From assembly GCA_950097015.1 (NCBI GenBank), contig CATNEN010000029.1:4483501-4547500 (forward strand): a DNA stretch of 64,000 bases, given 5' to 3'. Shown here one piece after another: positions 44,401-55,667 of the stretch; within the stretch, counting starts at the first letter, position 1, and each line of letters begins with the position of its first letter. The notes under the pieces were generated by a model. It was not told where the DNA came from and searched no databases. It was given only the letters and a program-made list of their open reading frames with translations. Source of the stretch: Macrostomum hystrix. Lineage: Eukaryota; Platyhelminthes; Macrostomidae. The position numbers and the translations under genes were made by a program.

Positions 44401-45905
44401 GGTTCAGGTCTACTAAGTTTGATGTTCAGGTCTACTAAGTTTGATGTTCAGATCTACTAAGTTTGATGTTCAGGTCTACTAAGTTTGATGTTCAGGTCTA
44501 CTAAGTTTGATGTTCAGGTCTACTAAGTTTTAGGTTCAGGTCTACTAAGTTTGATGTTCAGGTCTACTAAGTTTTAGGTTCAGATCTACTAAGATTGATG
44601 TTCAGGTCTACTAAGTTTGATGTTCAGGTCTACTAAGTTTGATGTTCAGGTCTACTAAGTTTTAGGTTCAGGTCTACTAAGTTTGATGTTCAGGTCTACT
44701 AAGTTTTAGGTTCAGATCTACTAAGTTTGATGTTCAGGTCTACTAAGTTTTAGGTTCAGATCTACTAAGATTTAGGTTCAGGTCTACTAAGTTTGATGTT
44801 CAGGTCTACTAAGTTTGATGTTCAGGTCTACTAAGTTTGATGTTCAGGTCTACTAAGTTTGATGTTCAGGTCTACTAAGTTTGATGTTCAGGTCTACTAA
44901 GTTTGATGTTCAGGTCTACTAAGTTTGATGTTCAGGTCTACTAAGTTTTAGGTTCAGATCTACTAAGTTTGATGTTCAGGTCTACTAAGTTTTAGGTTCA
45001 GATCTACTAAGATTTAGGTTCGGGTCTACTAAGTTTGATGTTCAGGTCTACTAAGTTTGATGTTCAGGTCTACTAAGTTTTAGGTTCAGGTCTACTAAGT
45101 TTGATGTTCAGGTCTACTAAGTTTGATGTTCAGGTCTACTAAGTTTTAGGTTCAGGTCTACTAAGTTTGATGTTCAGGTCTACTAAGTTTTAGGTTCAGA
45201 TCTACTAAGTTTGATGTTCAGGTCTACTAAGTTTTAGGTTCAGATCTACTAAGATTTAGGTTCAGGTCTACTAAGTTTGATGTTCAGGTCTACTAAGTTT
45301 GATGTTCAGGTCTACTAAGTTTGATGTTCAGGTCTACTAAGTTTGATGTTCAGGTCTACTAAGTTTGATGTTCAGATCTACTAAGTTTTAGGTTCAGGTC
45401 TACTAAGTTTGATGTTCAGGTCTACTAAGTTTGATGTTCAGGTCTACTAAGTTTGATGTTCAGGTCTACTAAGTTTGATGTTCAGATCTACTAAGTTTGA
45501 TGTTCAGGTCTACTAAGTTTTAGGTTCAGATCTACTAAGTTTTAGGTTCAGGTCTACTAAGTTTGATGTTCAGGTCTACTAAGTTTTAGGTTCAGGTCTA
45601 CTAAGTTTGATGTTCAGGTCTACTAAGTTTGATGTTCAGGTCTACTAAGTTTTAGGTTCAGGTCTACTAAGTTTGATGTTCAGGTCTACTAAGTTTTAGG
45701 TTCAGGTCTACTAAGATTTAGGTTCAGGTCTACTAAGATTTAGGTTCAGGTCTACTAAGTTTGATGTTCAGGTCTAATAAGTTTTAGGTTCAGGTCTAAT
45801 AAGTTTTAGGTTCAGGTCTACTAAGATTTAGGTTGAGGTCTACTAAGTTTTAGGTTCAGGTCTACTAAGATTTAGGTTGAGGTCTACTAAGTTTTAGGTT
45901 CAGGT
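41478..45905. repeat. 22-bp minisatellite, about 200 copies, downstream of PIP5K1
   Basis: Core GGTCTACTAAGTTTGATGTT followed by CA. Variants: TTTTAGGTTCA, CAGATCTACTAAG, CTAGTAAG, CTAATAAG, AAGATTTAGG. Each unit contains TACTAAG. Diagnostic variants recur at fixed offsets (286 bp and 1,695 bp), so large blocks were duplicated inside the array. Confidence 0.97.
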
Positions 45906-46954
45906 GTAATACAAAAAAATCGTGATTTTAGTCGCAATTTTGTTCGCAATAACAAAAAACCTGATTCAGTCATTCTCACAAACTCTGTGTTTGCGTTTGA
46001 ATTTGTTTTTTCTACATTTTTTGCTTTTTTAGTGTAACCTCAAGATCAGGTTCATTGTATGCGGAACGTTTGTTATCAGAGATGTTTTATCAGTAATAAT
46101 GATACTAAATCAGTTATAGTATGAAAAAATCTCTTGCCTATTGTATTGTGTCTATTTAGATTGGAATAATTTCAGAGTTAATTAATCTATTGTTAATCTG
46201 TTTCACTATTGATAACTAATTAATTCTTAGTTTTTTTCTTGCTCATTTGTATTTTTGTTATTTGTTCTAAACAGTTACCAGCCTTCCGATTGCATTCCTG
46301 ATTGAATCTTTTTTCAGGCGCTGTCACTGACCATTCGTTCAATTTTGCTTTCGGTATTGCCGAAGTTTGAAGTTCAATTTATTCAATTTGAGCAGAGTAT
46401 ACAAGTACAAAGTAACGATATTAACGTTTTTTAACTAGCTTAGCATAGCTAAGCTAATTAGTTAATCGTGAAAAAAGTAACGATTAACTCTTTGAAGTAT
46501 TTTTTCTTATCTAAAATTAGTTGATTATTGAGTCCATTCCAGATTTGATCTCTGTATTATGGACTTTTACTAACCACTATCTGCAACTCTCTAGCCTGAG
46601 TCCTTCCAGTTTGAAGGAGAGCTAGCACTATATACATTTTTTAGTTTCATTGACTGATCTGCCACTTGTAAATACATTTTTCATTGTTTTTCTCTATCAT
46701 TGTGTATGCATATTGCAGTGATTCTACAATGAAATATAATTATTCAAGCGCGGTCAAAGTTGTAAAAGAGATTTTGCTCCGTTATCTCGTCATATTCAAA
46801 GTAAAAAATATCTCCATAATTTGTACTTTTAGCAACTGTCCATCTCATTTGGAACTGTGACATAAATTTCTAGATTTTATTAGAAACCATACTAATATGT
46901 CAACCCCCTTTCTGTCTACATATCCTTGTATCTCGGAGTGTCACTCTAAAAAAT
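45906..46954. other. AT-rich intergenic DNA
   Basis: No coding exon, repeat array or RNA gene recognised. Short inverted TAGCTTAGCATAGCTAAGCTA near 46436-46456. Confidence 0.4.
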
Positions 46955-47635
46955 GACATTGTGGAAGAGACACTCAGAAAATTACATTTGGAAATGACAC
47001 TCAGAAAATTACATTTGGAAATGACACTCAGAAAATGACATTTGGATATGACACTCAGAAAATGACATTTGAAAATGACACTCAGAAAATGACATTTGAA
47101 AATGACACTCAGAAAATGACATTTGAAATGACACTCAGACCGATACATTTGGATATGACACTCAGAAAATGACATTTGAAAATGACACTCAGACCGGTAC
47201 ATTTGGATATGACACTCAGAAAATGACATTTGAAAATGACACTCAGACCGATACATTTGAAAATGACACTCAGAAAATGACATTTGAAAATGACACTCAG
47301 AAAATGACATTTGAAAATGACACTCAGAAAATGACATTTGAAAATGACACTCAGAAAATGACATTTGGAAATGACACTCAGAAAATGACATTTGAAAATG
47401 ACACTCAGAAAATGACATTTGAAAATGACACTCAGAAAATGACATTTGAAAATGACACTCAGAAAATGACATTTGAAAATGACACTCAGAAAATGACACT
47501 CAGAAAATTACATTTGAAAATGACACTCAGAAAATGACATTTGGAAATGACACTCAGTAAATGACATTTGGAAATGACACTCAGAAAATGACGCTCAGAC
47601 CGATAAATTTGGAAATGATACTCAGAAAATTTCAT
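46955..47635. repeat. 27-bp minisatellite, about 25 copies
   Basis: Core CAGAAAATGACATTTGAAAA followed by TGACACT. Variants: CCGATACATTTGGATATG and AAATTACATTTGG. Period of nine codons, open on both strands (MTFENDTQK on +), artefactual. Confidence 0.94.
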
Positions 47636-47636
47636 T

Positions 47637-47891
47637 ATGGAAAAAAACTCCCCATGCAAATTAATTTTTGAAATGACAACGAGGGAAGACGTCTTGGAAG
47701 TATCACTCAAAGGACTGAGCAATATGCTCATAAATAAAACCATTCTTAATGGCCATTGCATGATTGGCAAGTACAGAATAAGTTTACTCAAATCCGCCCT
47801 TCTTGATGCACTTTTACAAAATGCAGCTGCGTGGGCGGGGGAGAATATTTTCGGTGCCTTGGATTTCTGCGAAATGGCCTCTATATCTTAA
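47637..47891 (+). CDS. Small ORF beside the 27-bp array, unrecognised
   Basis: 84 codons from ATG to TAA in single-copy sequence, starting exactly where the 27-bp array decays. It has mixed, protein-like composition (LIFEMTTREDVLEVSLKGL; CEMASIS at the end). No family recognised, no splice context, and the start lies in repeat-derived sequence. It may be a chance frame or a decayed fragment. Confidence 0.2.
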   Translation: MEKNSPCKLIFEMTTREDVLEVSLKGLSNMLINKTILNGHCMIGKYRISLLKSALLDALLQNAAAWAGENIFGALDFCEMASIS

Positions 47892-48429
47892 GTATCTCTA
47901 GGATAATGTAGCTGGTCTTGATCCCCAGTTAAGCGTGTCATTGCGAAGACTAGTGACACCCCGTTCGAAAATGTCTCCACGCGGTGTCAAAACTGTTCCG
48001 ATGCCAATAGAAAGTTCAAAGACAAAAGGACAGGCCAGAAATTCCTGATCCCCAGCTAGGAATTCAGTTGGGATCAGAGGAAAAAAATGACCGAGTCAGT
48101 TGGTGGATGTGCGGGAGAAAAAGGGGCAGGAATTTTCCGCCCCTGGCAACAGTTGCTGCTCAATTATCTTTTCGCCATCTGTGCCAAATGTTTCCAGCTA
48201 GAATAACACCTTCGTTTACATAAGCGCATTGGTCTGCTCTGTTTCTTGCTTCTAGCCAAAACAATTGTTGGCGATGAGAGGTGAAATTTTCTTCACAAGC
48301 CTTCTGTAATTTCACTAAGCGGTTGCAGATTTTCTATGCCTTGCTATTTCTTCCTTCAATTATTTGCTGTATGCTGAGCAAATGCACTCCTAGGCTCATT
48401 AATTTATTGTTTTCGTTGAATCCCACCCG
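47892..48429. other. Single-copy intergenic DNA
   Basis: No coding exon recognised. Confidence 0.4.
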
Positions 48430-49400
48430 CTTCCCATCTCCCGTCTAACAATCTCCCAATCTACCCATCTCCAAATCTCACCGTCACCCGATCTCCCCGC
48501 CTCCCAATCTCTTCGCCTCACAATCTCCCAACCTCCCAATCTACCCGCTTCCCATCTCCCGTCTAACAATCTCCCAATCTACCCACCTCCCAATCTCACC
48601 GTCACCCGATCTCCCCGCCTCCCAATCTCTTCGCCTCACAATCTCCCAACCTCCCAATCTACCCGCCTCCCAATCTCCCCGCCTCCCAATCTCTTCGCCT
48701 CACAATCTCCCAACCTCCCAATCTACCCGCCTCCCAATCTCCCCACCTCCCAATCTCCCCACCTCCCAATCTCCCCACCTCCCAATCTCCCCACCTCCCA
48801 ATCTCCCCACCTCCCAATCTCCCCACCTCCCAATCTACCCGCCTCCCAATCTCCCCACCTCCCAATCTCCCCACCTCCCAATCTCCCCACCTCCCAATCT
48901 CCCCACCTCCCAAATCTCCCCACCTCCCAATCTCCCCACCTCCCAATCTACCCGCCTCCCAATCTACCCGCCTCCCAATCTCCCCGCCTCCCAATCTCCC
49001 CACCTCCCAATCTCCCCACCTCCCAATCTCCCCACCTCCCAATCTCCCCACCTCCCAATCTCCCCACCTCCCAATCTCCCCACCTCCCAATCTCCCCACC
49101 TCCCAATCTCCCCACCTCCCAATCTCCCCACCTCCCAATCTCCCCACCTCCCAATCTCCCCACCTCCCAATCTCCCCACCTCCCAATCTCCCCACCTCCC
49201 AATCTACCCGCCTCCCAATCTACCCGCCTCCCAATCTCCCCACCTCCCAATCTACCCGCCTCCCAATCTCCCCACCTCCCAATCTCCCTGTCTCCCAATA
49301 TCCCGATCTCCCTGTCTCCTAATCTGCCCTTCCCCCAATCTCCCCACCTCCATGTCTCCCCGTCTCCACATCTCCTCAACTCCGAATATTCCCATTTAAC
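48430..49400. repeat. 16-bp C-rich minisatellite, about 58 copies
   Basis: Unit CTCCCCACCTCCCAAT, with CTACCCGC and CTCTTCGCCTCAC variants at the left end. The complementary strand has repeated GGGAGGTGGGG, giving dense G-quadruplex potential. Open frames are artefacts. Confidence 0.95.
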
Positions 49401-49856
49401 AATCTCCTAATCTCGCTATCTCTTCATCCCCAACGTCAAAATCTCCTCATCACTCAATTGCCCGATCTTGTTTTTGTCACTTTTTACTCTTAGTTTCTCT
49501 TTATCTCTCTGTATCTTCTAACTTCTTCCTTTAGTTTATTCTCTCTCCCACTACATAAGTGCTGTCGAATAAGCATTAATCAATCCTTAAAATGAATGTT
49601 TGAGTCAGACTGCGTCAATTTAGCTTGCTTTCTGACTGTCTAGATTGTGAACTTATCATCAGTTAATAAAATCGTGATTAATCAACTAATGCGCTTCGTT
49701 TAATTTCGAGTACTTCACGAACTATGTATGGCCTGGGCTCTGTCGGTGATTACGTAAATTTTATTTCTACTAGAAATTGTGTAGGCGGACAGGTATCAAT
49801 CTTCACCCACCCATTCTATTCTAGAACTCACCCATGCGAAGATTGTATCAAATTTG
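49401..49856. other. Single-copy intergenic DNA
   Basis: Degenerate CT-rich edge of the array, then AT-rich sequence. No gene seen. Confidence 0.4.
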
Positions 49857-50038
49857 CATCAATTCTGCCCATTTTGCTGACTCCTGAGCACAAACTCACA
49901 CAGGTGTGTACATCTGCCCTGACTTTCTCATCGTCAGACAGTGTACACTCTCACTGTGCCTTGGAGGTTGGCCTTCAAGGGCGTAAATTGCACGACAAGC
50001 CACCAAGCCTTCCCTCCGCGGCTGCGCCCCAAATGAAT
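49857..50038 (-). mobile_element. SINE, head-truncated copy
   Basis: Carries the body of the SINE family (GCTGACTCCTGAGCACA, CAGTGTACACT, GGCGTAAATTGCACGACAAG, GCGGCTGCGCCCCAAATGAA) and stops where the tRNA head should begin, with ATAAATAAA beyond. Confidence 0.8.
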
Positions 50039-50383
50039 GATAAATAAATTTTCCGTGAGCTAAGATTGGAAGTTAATTAAATGATTAAGTTTCTCATTGC
50101 AAAATAGTGCAGTGCCCCTCCATAGATTTAGTCTCTAATTCAGTGCACTAAATGCAGCTAATAAGTTGACACTTATAGCAATGGCATATTCTATCAATCC
50201 AAGTTAGAAAGAAGATTTCGGGTGACCAAAGCAGGAATTGGGATATTGCGGCCTAGCTGCATCTTGCTATAGTGGGCTAGAAATGGTTGCTAACTTCCCG
50301 CATCTGCTTACTCCTCATTCCCTGCTGGACACACACGCAGATCCTGATAGTTTTCATACCTGCGTCTGGATAGCAGCTAAGCG

Positions 50384-50618
50384 CTAAGACCCACCACTAT
50401 TCAAAAGATTACGCACGGGATGGGATTCGGTGCGCAGTCCAGTTTCTGGGATTCCTCTTGCGCTGAGGGGTCTCGGCTTCTTGTCTTGTTGTCCGTGGCC
50501 TGGCGGGCTGGCGGGCTGGGAGGGCGAGTGGGTGAGAGGTCGTTGGCGAGGCGGTGTCGAAGGAGTGCTAGACCCCCCCCCAGGCAGGCGGCTGGCAGCT
50601 GACGCTGCAACTTTTGAC

Positions 50619-50620
<2 letters not shown>
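50384..50620 (-). CDS. Pro/Ser-rich open frame, possible exon
   Basis: 78 codons on the - strand, starting MSKVAASAASRLPGGGSST and rich in Pro, Ser and Arg, in a GC-richer patch. It is preceded on the - strand by a GCA/AGC trinucleotide run (50622-50655) that would read as poly-Ser in this frame. No family recognised. Antisense frames are also open, so this may simply be the GC-rich upstream region of the + strand exon at 50838. Confidence 0.22.
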
Positions 50621-50654
<34 letters not shown>

Positions 50655-50655
50655 C
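50619..50655. repeat. (CTG)n trinucleotide run
   Basis: About ten CTG/GCT triplets, followed by CTTCTGCTT. Confidence 0.85.
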
Positions 50656-50837
50656 TGCTTGCTGGATTTGTTAGTCCGCTCTGGCCATGCCATTGCCTAG
50701 CTAGATCTGATGGTGATCGCTTATTCCTATTGGTTGAGAGAATTCTTTATAAGCTGGCCTGCATTGCTGCGATTCTATTCACTGACAGCACACGACACCT
50801 GCATTGTTCTACTAAATTAATAACTTCAATCAGTACA

Positions 50838-51170
50838 ATGCACAGCCTCATTAAGAAGGCTGTGTACTCGCAGCGACAAGTCGGCGGCAGCGGCGGCAGC
50901 GGTGGCAGCGGTGGAGCCGACGGCGGCGACAGCTGTTTCGAGGACTCCTGCGACTCCGGCTCCGTTGGCACACTGGGAGCTGCGACCGCAGCCAACACTG
51001 GCAAGAACTTGTTTGACGAGTGAGTGTTGATTGATTGATTGATTGATTGATTTGTGTCGGGTGTTGCGCCTTATTGTTATAAAAAATAAATAATTGTTAT
51101 TTTTTTCCCGAGATCCCAAAAAAGCATATTTATTACCGCTATTCCAATCAAGGTTGTTTCCCGGTCGCAG
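50838..51170 (+). CDS. Candidate first two exons of an unrecognised gene
   Basis: Exon 50838-51019 starts at ATG and codes MHSLIKKAVYSQRQVGG, a Gly-Ser tract, an acidic patch DSCFEDSCDSGS and NTGKNLFDE, with donor GA|GTGAGT. Exon 51113-51170 follows a 92-93-nt intron ending TTTTTTTCCCGAG and codes SQKSIFITAIPIKVVSRSQ, donor CAG|GTAAGC. Phases agree. Later exons may be at 53183-53254 and 54929-55000. No protein family is recognised. The Gly-Ser tract, strong donors and short array-free intron resemble the secure genes here. Confidence 0.5.
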
Positions 51171-51513
51171 GTAAGCGAATCGCAATGCACTATTGTGTTG
51201 TCTGCTATTTAGACTTTTGTATTTGGCATTCTTTAGTCCAGCCTGGCTAAAGTCTATGGATGTAGCTACCTGGATAGGTAGATAGCCGTGTGTTTATCCT
51301 TCATCGTCCTATACTTTTGCATGTATTTTTCTATTGTACTGAAATTTTAGCTAATTGCAGACACAATGGAGTCAGTAAAGCTGCAAAAAATCATCGATAA
51401 TGTTGTTTTCTGTGCATTCTGTGCAATGCCAGGCTTATGTTGCGAGTTTAGTTTGTGCTATGTTTAATTGCTATGCTTTCCCCAGTTTCTGAAAACCTTG
51501 AAGGGTAGGCTGG

Positions 51514-51750
51514 TTAGCCAGCGAGGAGGCAATGCTGACAATTTCGCTGACTCCTGAGCACACACTCACACAGGTGTGTACATCTGCCCTGACTTTCTCA
51601 TTGTCAGGCAGTGTACACTCTCACTGTAGGTTGGCCCCAAGCCTTCTCTCCGCGGCTGCGCCCCAAATGAATGCGGTTTCGCCGCGGAATCGAGCTCAGG
51701 GACCTTGTTGCGAGAGGCAAATGCGTGAGACCGCTCTGCCACTCACCCCA
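51514..51750 (-). mobile_element. SINE, internally deleted copy
   Basis: Has the 3' body, the head with TTTGCCTCTCGCAACAAGG and GGAATCGAGCTCAGG (complement of the B-box region), and a deletion of about 40 nt that removes the GGCGTAAATTGCACGAC section. Confidence 0.82.
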
Positions 51751-52139
51751 CTGGTAGCATATGAAGCTTGTTACCCTTTCTACGTTGCTTGAATAATGCA
51801 TTGCGTATTTGCTAGCATCCTAATGTCCTTAATCTCCACTTTGTTGGGCTGCTAATTATTCACACAGCGGGACCCATCTCCTGCAAACTTTTAAACATTC
51901 TCCTAGGAACTTTGACGCATTTTGTGGCTTTGTCTCTGATCGATACAATAGTCAAGGGCTTTTAACACTGTTTCGCCATTTTCCACCATCTAGTACAGCG
52001 CTTTGAACGGAACTGGCTCCTCCCGTTCGATAAAAACTTTTAAATGTATCGCTTTTTTTCAAAGCTTGAAAAAGTTGTTATTAAATTTCAAAATACATGA
52101 ACCATATTGTTAATCTATCACACACAAAATCTGCTTGCA

Positions 52140-52840
52140 TAACCACATTCCACACAGTTCCCCACATCCCACACAGTTCCCACATCCTACACAGTTCCCC
52201 ACATCCCACACAGTTCCCCACATCCTACACAGTTCCCCACATCCCACACAGTTCCCCACATCCCTCACAGTTCCCCACATCCTACACAGTTCCCCACATC
52301 CCACACAGTTCCCCACATCCTACACAGTTCCCCACATCCCACACAGTTCCCCACATCCCTCACAGTTCCCCACATCCCACACAGTTTCCCACATCCTACA
52401 CAGTTCCCCACATCCCACACAGTTTCCCACATCCTACACAGTTTCCCACATCCTACACAGTTCCCCACATCCCACACAGTTCCCCACATCCCTCACAGTT
52501 CCCCACATCCTACACAGTTCCCCACATCCCACACAGTTCCCCACATCCCACACAGTTCCCCACATCCCACACAGTTCCCCACATCCCTCACAGTTCCCCA
52601 CATCCAACACAGTTCCCCACTTCCCTCACAGTTTCCCACATCCCACACAGTTCCCACATCCCACACAGTTCCCCACACCCCACACAGTTCCCCATATCCC
52701 ACACAGTTCCCCACATCCCACACAGTTCCCCACATCCCACACAGTTTCCCATATCCCAAACTGTTCGCCATACCCCACACTGTTCGCCATATCCCACACT
52801 GTTCGCCATATCCCACACTGTTCGCCATATCCCACACTGT
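52140..52840. repeat. 19-bp minisatellite, about 37 copies
   Basis: Unit AGTTCCCCACATCCCACAC, with TCCTAC and TCCCTC variants. The right end drifts to TGTTCGCCATATCCCACAC, a distinct younger subfamily of five units. Confidence 0.95.
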
Positions 52841-53182
52841 CTCATTCTTTGCATATTAGTGAAGTTGAATGACAACTTGAAAAAGTGAGTTTCATTTGGG
52901 AATCGCAAATACGAGTACATATATTCTTTCCAGATGACTGCCCACACCGTCCCACAAATATCTCTAAAATTGAGTCACGGAGATTCACTTGGGAGTCACT
53001 GAGATTGAATTTTTTGTTCTATACAGAATCACTACATAGACTGATATATTTTTATAAGGTTAGCTGCATTACCTGACATGGACGAGTGCTTGGGAATGAA
53101 AATTATGTCCAGTATGAATTTCTATAGTTATAATAAATTCCAATAACTTTTTTTCTGATTATTATTTTTCGGAATAAATCAG

Positions 53183-53254
53183 ACACTGCGATCAGATTTT
53201 CCTCATTTGCGGCCGAATCCCAAAGCTGTTAATTGCTTATCAGCCAGGCGGCAG
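53183..53254 (+). CDS. Candidate exon of the 50838 gene
   Basis: 72 nt, phase 0 at both ends, after GGAATAAATCAG: TLRSDFPHLRPNPKAVNCLS, then ARRQ, donor CAG|GTGTGG. The phase matches the end of the exon at 51170. The reading frame also continues past the donor for about 60 codons, so the limits are uncertain. Confidence 0.3.
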
Positions 53255-53535
53255 GTGTGGCGTGATCCCCATTCTAACCTCATCTCATCCACCAGCAATG
53301 TCCAAAATTTCAGCCAAATCCATCAAACTATTAATTTCCTTTCAATCCAACGTAATAATTGTCAAATAAAATGCTTACTGCAACCAATAAAAGTACATAT
53401 GTATAGTGCACTTTTGCTTTACTTTAGTCGGCAGTAGCTTTATCAATAACAATAGTATGTACGATCGTAGGAAAGATTTTCTCGTGGCCCTTGACGAAGT
53501 TATTATAGTTTAGTTTTTTTTCGCTTCCAGTTAAG

Positions 53536-53985
53536 AAAAGCTGCAGCAGCCAGAGACTGTCTATGGTAAAACATGGCGAAACTGTGTTCAATCTAAGAAT
53601 ATCAAAAGACTGGCTGCCAGTTGCATCAGCCAGATACTGTCTATGGTAAAACATGGCGGAACTGTATTCAATCTAAGAATATCAAAAGACTGGCTGCCAG
53701 TTGCATCAGCCAGAGACTGTCTATGGTAAAACATGGCGGAACTGTGTTCAATCTAAGAATATCAAAAGACTGGCTGCCAGTTGCATCAGCCAGATACTGT
53801 CTATGGTAAAACATGGCGGAACTGTATTCAATCTAAGAATATCAAAAGACTGGCTGCCAGTTGCATCAGCCAGATACTGTCTATGGTAGAACATGGCGGA
53901 ACTGTGTTCAATCTAAGAATATCAAAAGACTGGCTGCCAGTTGCATCAGCCAGATACTGTCTATGGTAAAACATGGCGAATATCA
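53536..53985. repeat. 80-bp tandem repeat, about 5.6 copies
   Basis: Unit starts GCCAGATACTGTCTATGGTA and includes AAACATGGCGGAACTGT and AAAAGACTGGCTGCCAG. The copies differ mainly at GAGACTG/GATACTG and GTGTTC/GTATTC, in alternating pairs, implying a 160-bp dimer was amplified. It starts right after a pyrimidine tract ending CGCTTCCAG. Confidence 0.95.
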
Positions 53986-54386
53986 AGGTACACAGAATGG
54001 AAGGATAATGATTCACTTCTTGTCGATCCAAAAAAATTGAGAAACTTCACCAAGGAAAATTGGAAATTTTTAGTGTTTTCTTATGGATGTTTCCAGAAAG
54101 TGGATTAAAAAAGCAATTTATTTCGTCGAATGTCAGAAATTGGTGTCCTCAATAAATGATGAACTAACACGTTAATGATACAGTTAGCTAAAGCTGGACA
54201 GGAAAAATTGTTGAAAAAGATAAGCCTTTAGTGAGTTAATGATGATACAGTGGTCTGTATTCTGATCCTATTAGTTAAAGTACGCGAGCACTTGGTTTCT
54301 AGCAGCCTGCGGCGAATCCCTCACCAACTAAACCTAATAGGAGACAGCGAGTCAGATAGGCTGCAACCATCCTAAGAAATAATTGA

Positions 54387-54659
54387 CTAAAATATTATAT
54401 TAGTTTGCCGAGCATTGAATGAAGGCGGCGGTCTTAAAGCGAGTTGCCAGGAAAGGAAATCCGCTTCGCCGGCGGCCTGGTAGGATCCCTGAATTCCCAC
54501 TATGAGAAGATAGTGAAATAGACCGACTCTGTTCATTTGAATTTGCACTAAATCTAGCCTGTCTGTGAAGCCTTTCATCGGCTCGTCATCCGTCACTATG
54601 AGGTGCTCCGTCATCTTCGTCAGCCTTAGCGGCCTTGGCTGGGGAGCCGCCACCTGATT
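54387..54659 (-). CDS. Possible minus-strand exon(s), unrecognised
   Basis: The - strand frame reads AAPQPRPLRLTKMTEHLIVT, DDEPMKGFTDR, later SYQAAGEADFLSWQLALRPP, in two GC-richer patches separated by AT-rich DNA. An acceptor-like ATATAG precedes it at about 54670. The protein-like stretch KMTEHLIVTDDEPMKGFTD is suggestive, but no family is recognised and + strand frames over the same patches are also open. Confidence 0.22.
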   Translation of the reverse strand, partial: NQVAAPQPRPLRLTKMTEHLIVTDDEPMKGFTDRLDLVQIQMNRVGLFHYLLIVGIQGSYQAAGEADFLSWQLALRPPPSFNARQTNIIF

Positions 54660-54928
54660 CTCATCAGCTATATAGAATGAATTATCTCACTTTTCATGTC
54701 TCACTAAATCCTGGAAGCCTATTCTCAATCTCAGACTACAGTCTGATCCCATCGTTCGTCTTCTTCATTCTCTCTCTCTATCTCATATCTGTCTTTCTTC
54801 CTTAAGCTGTTAATTTAAAGTATTTTCTGTTAAACTTAAATTTTGCCATATAAAATCCAATTGCTTTTATTATTGGAAGTTTAATAGAATTTTTTAAGTA
54901 TGGAATCTGTTGTCTATGGTTCAAACAG

Positions 54929-55000
54929 TCCATCGAGCCTGAGCCCATCGAATCATTGAATGGTACCCCCGGGCAATCGGATTTCATAAGCGCCGTTTAA
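54929..55000 (+). CDS. Candidate terminal exon of the 50838 gene
   Basis: After TTCAAACAG, 23 codons SIEPEPIESLNGTPGQSDFI then SAV and TAA, phase 0. AATAAA follows at 55039-55044. The codons look protein-like, but the acceptor lacks a good pyrimidine tract. Confidence 0.28.
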   Translation, partial: SIEPEPIESLNGTPGQSDFISAV

Positions 55001-55660
55001 TTCAACGTAGTCTATGGTTTAAAAAGGCACAGACTTACAATAAATATAGTATCTGTGCTAACAACAGAATGCGAATTAAACGGCGTTTATCGTTTACATA
55101 ATATTTGGCTTACATATTTGGTCGTATTGAATTTTGCTGTAATATAATGCTTCATCTTAAAAGAAAGTTTTATGGAGTGGGGCTAAAAATCGAACTCCAG
55201 ACCTCTATGCTAAGTTTGGGAAGTTCTGGGCTAATCTTACTATCTGAATTCTTAAAATCCCAGATCTAATCTCTAGGAAAGGAATACTTATTCTACCGGA
55301 TCCAAGCAAGCGAATTAATTTGCATTACAATTCATGATAATGAACTGCTTTAGCTGCTCATTTGAGCTACTGCAATTATCTGTTCTGTAATCTACTGTTG
55401 TCAAGGCCATTTTGAATGCACTAAATTTTAGATTTCGAGAGAAGGCGCAGTTGAGAATGAACTAAAAAAGCTATTTAAATTAAGATGTAGATTAAAGTAC
55501 ATCTTAATTTGAGAAGTCATTTCCCTAGATGCTGGTTGTCAACTGATTACTGCTCAATCGTTTGACAATGTCCCGCTAAAATGCATAATATTATTTTTAT
55601 GAACTTCTATTGTCCATTCTCTTTCTAAATTAGTTTTTAGTCCAGTGGTTTGAGCTTCGA
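55001..55660. other. AT-rich single-copy DNA with a tRNA-like scar
   Basis: The reverse complement of about 55185-55240 contains TCTGGAGTTCGATTTTT, B-box-like, with TTAGCCCAGAACTT before it. Possibly a degenerate tRNA-derived element. No coding exon seen. Confidence 0.3.
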
Positions 55661-55667
55661 CCCGGAC

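Noticed and set aside
41478..45905. CRISPR-like regular repeats
   Set aside because: Units are contiguous with no unique spacers, and the genome is eukaryotic; this is a minisatellite.
48659..49379. Glycine/arginine/tryptophan-rich minus-strand frames
   Set aside because: Translations of the 16-bp C-rich array.
52097..52888. Histidine/proline-rich frames (SSHPTQFPT-like)
   Set aside because: Translations of the 19-bp array at 52140-52840.
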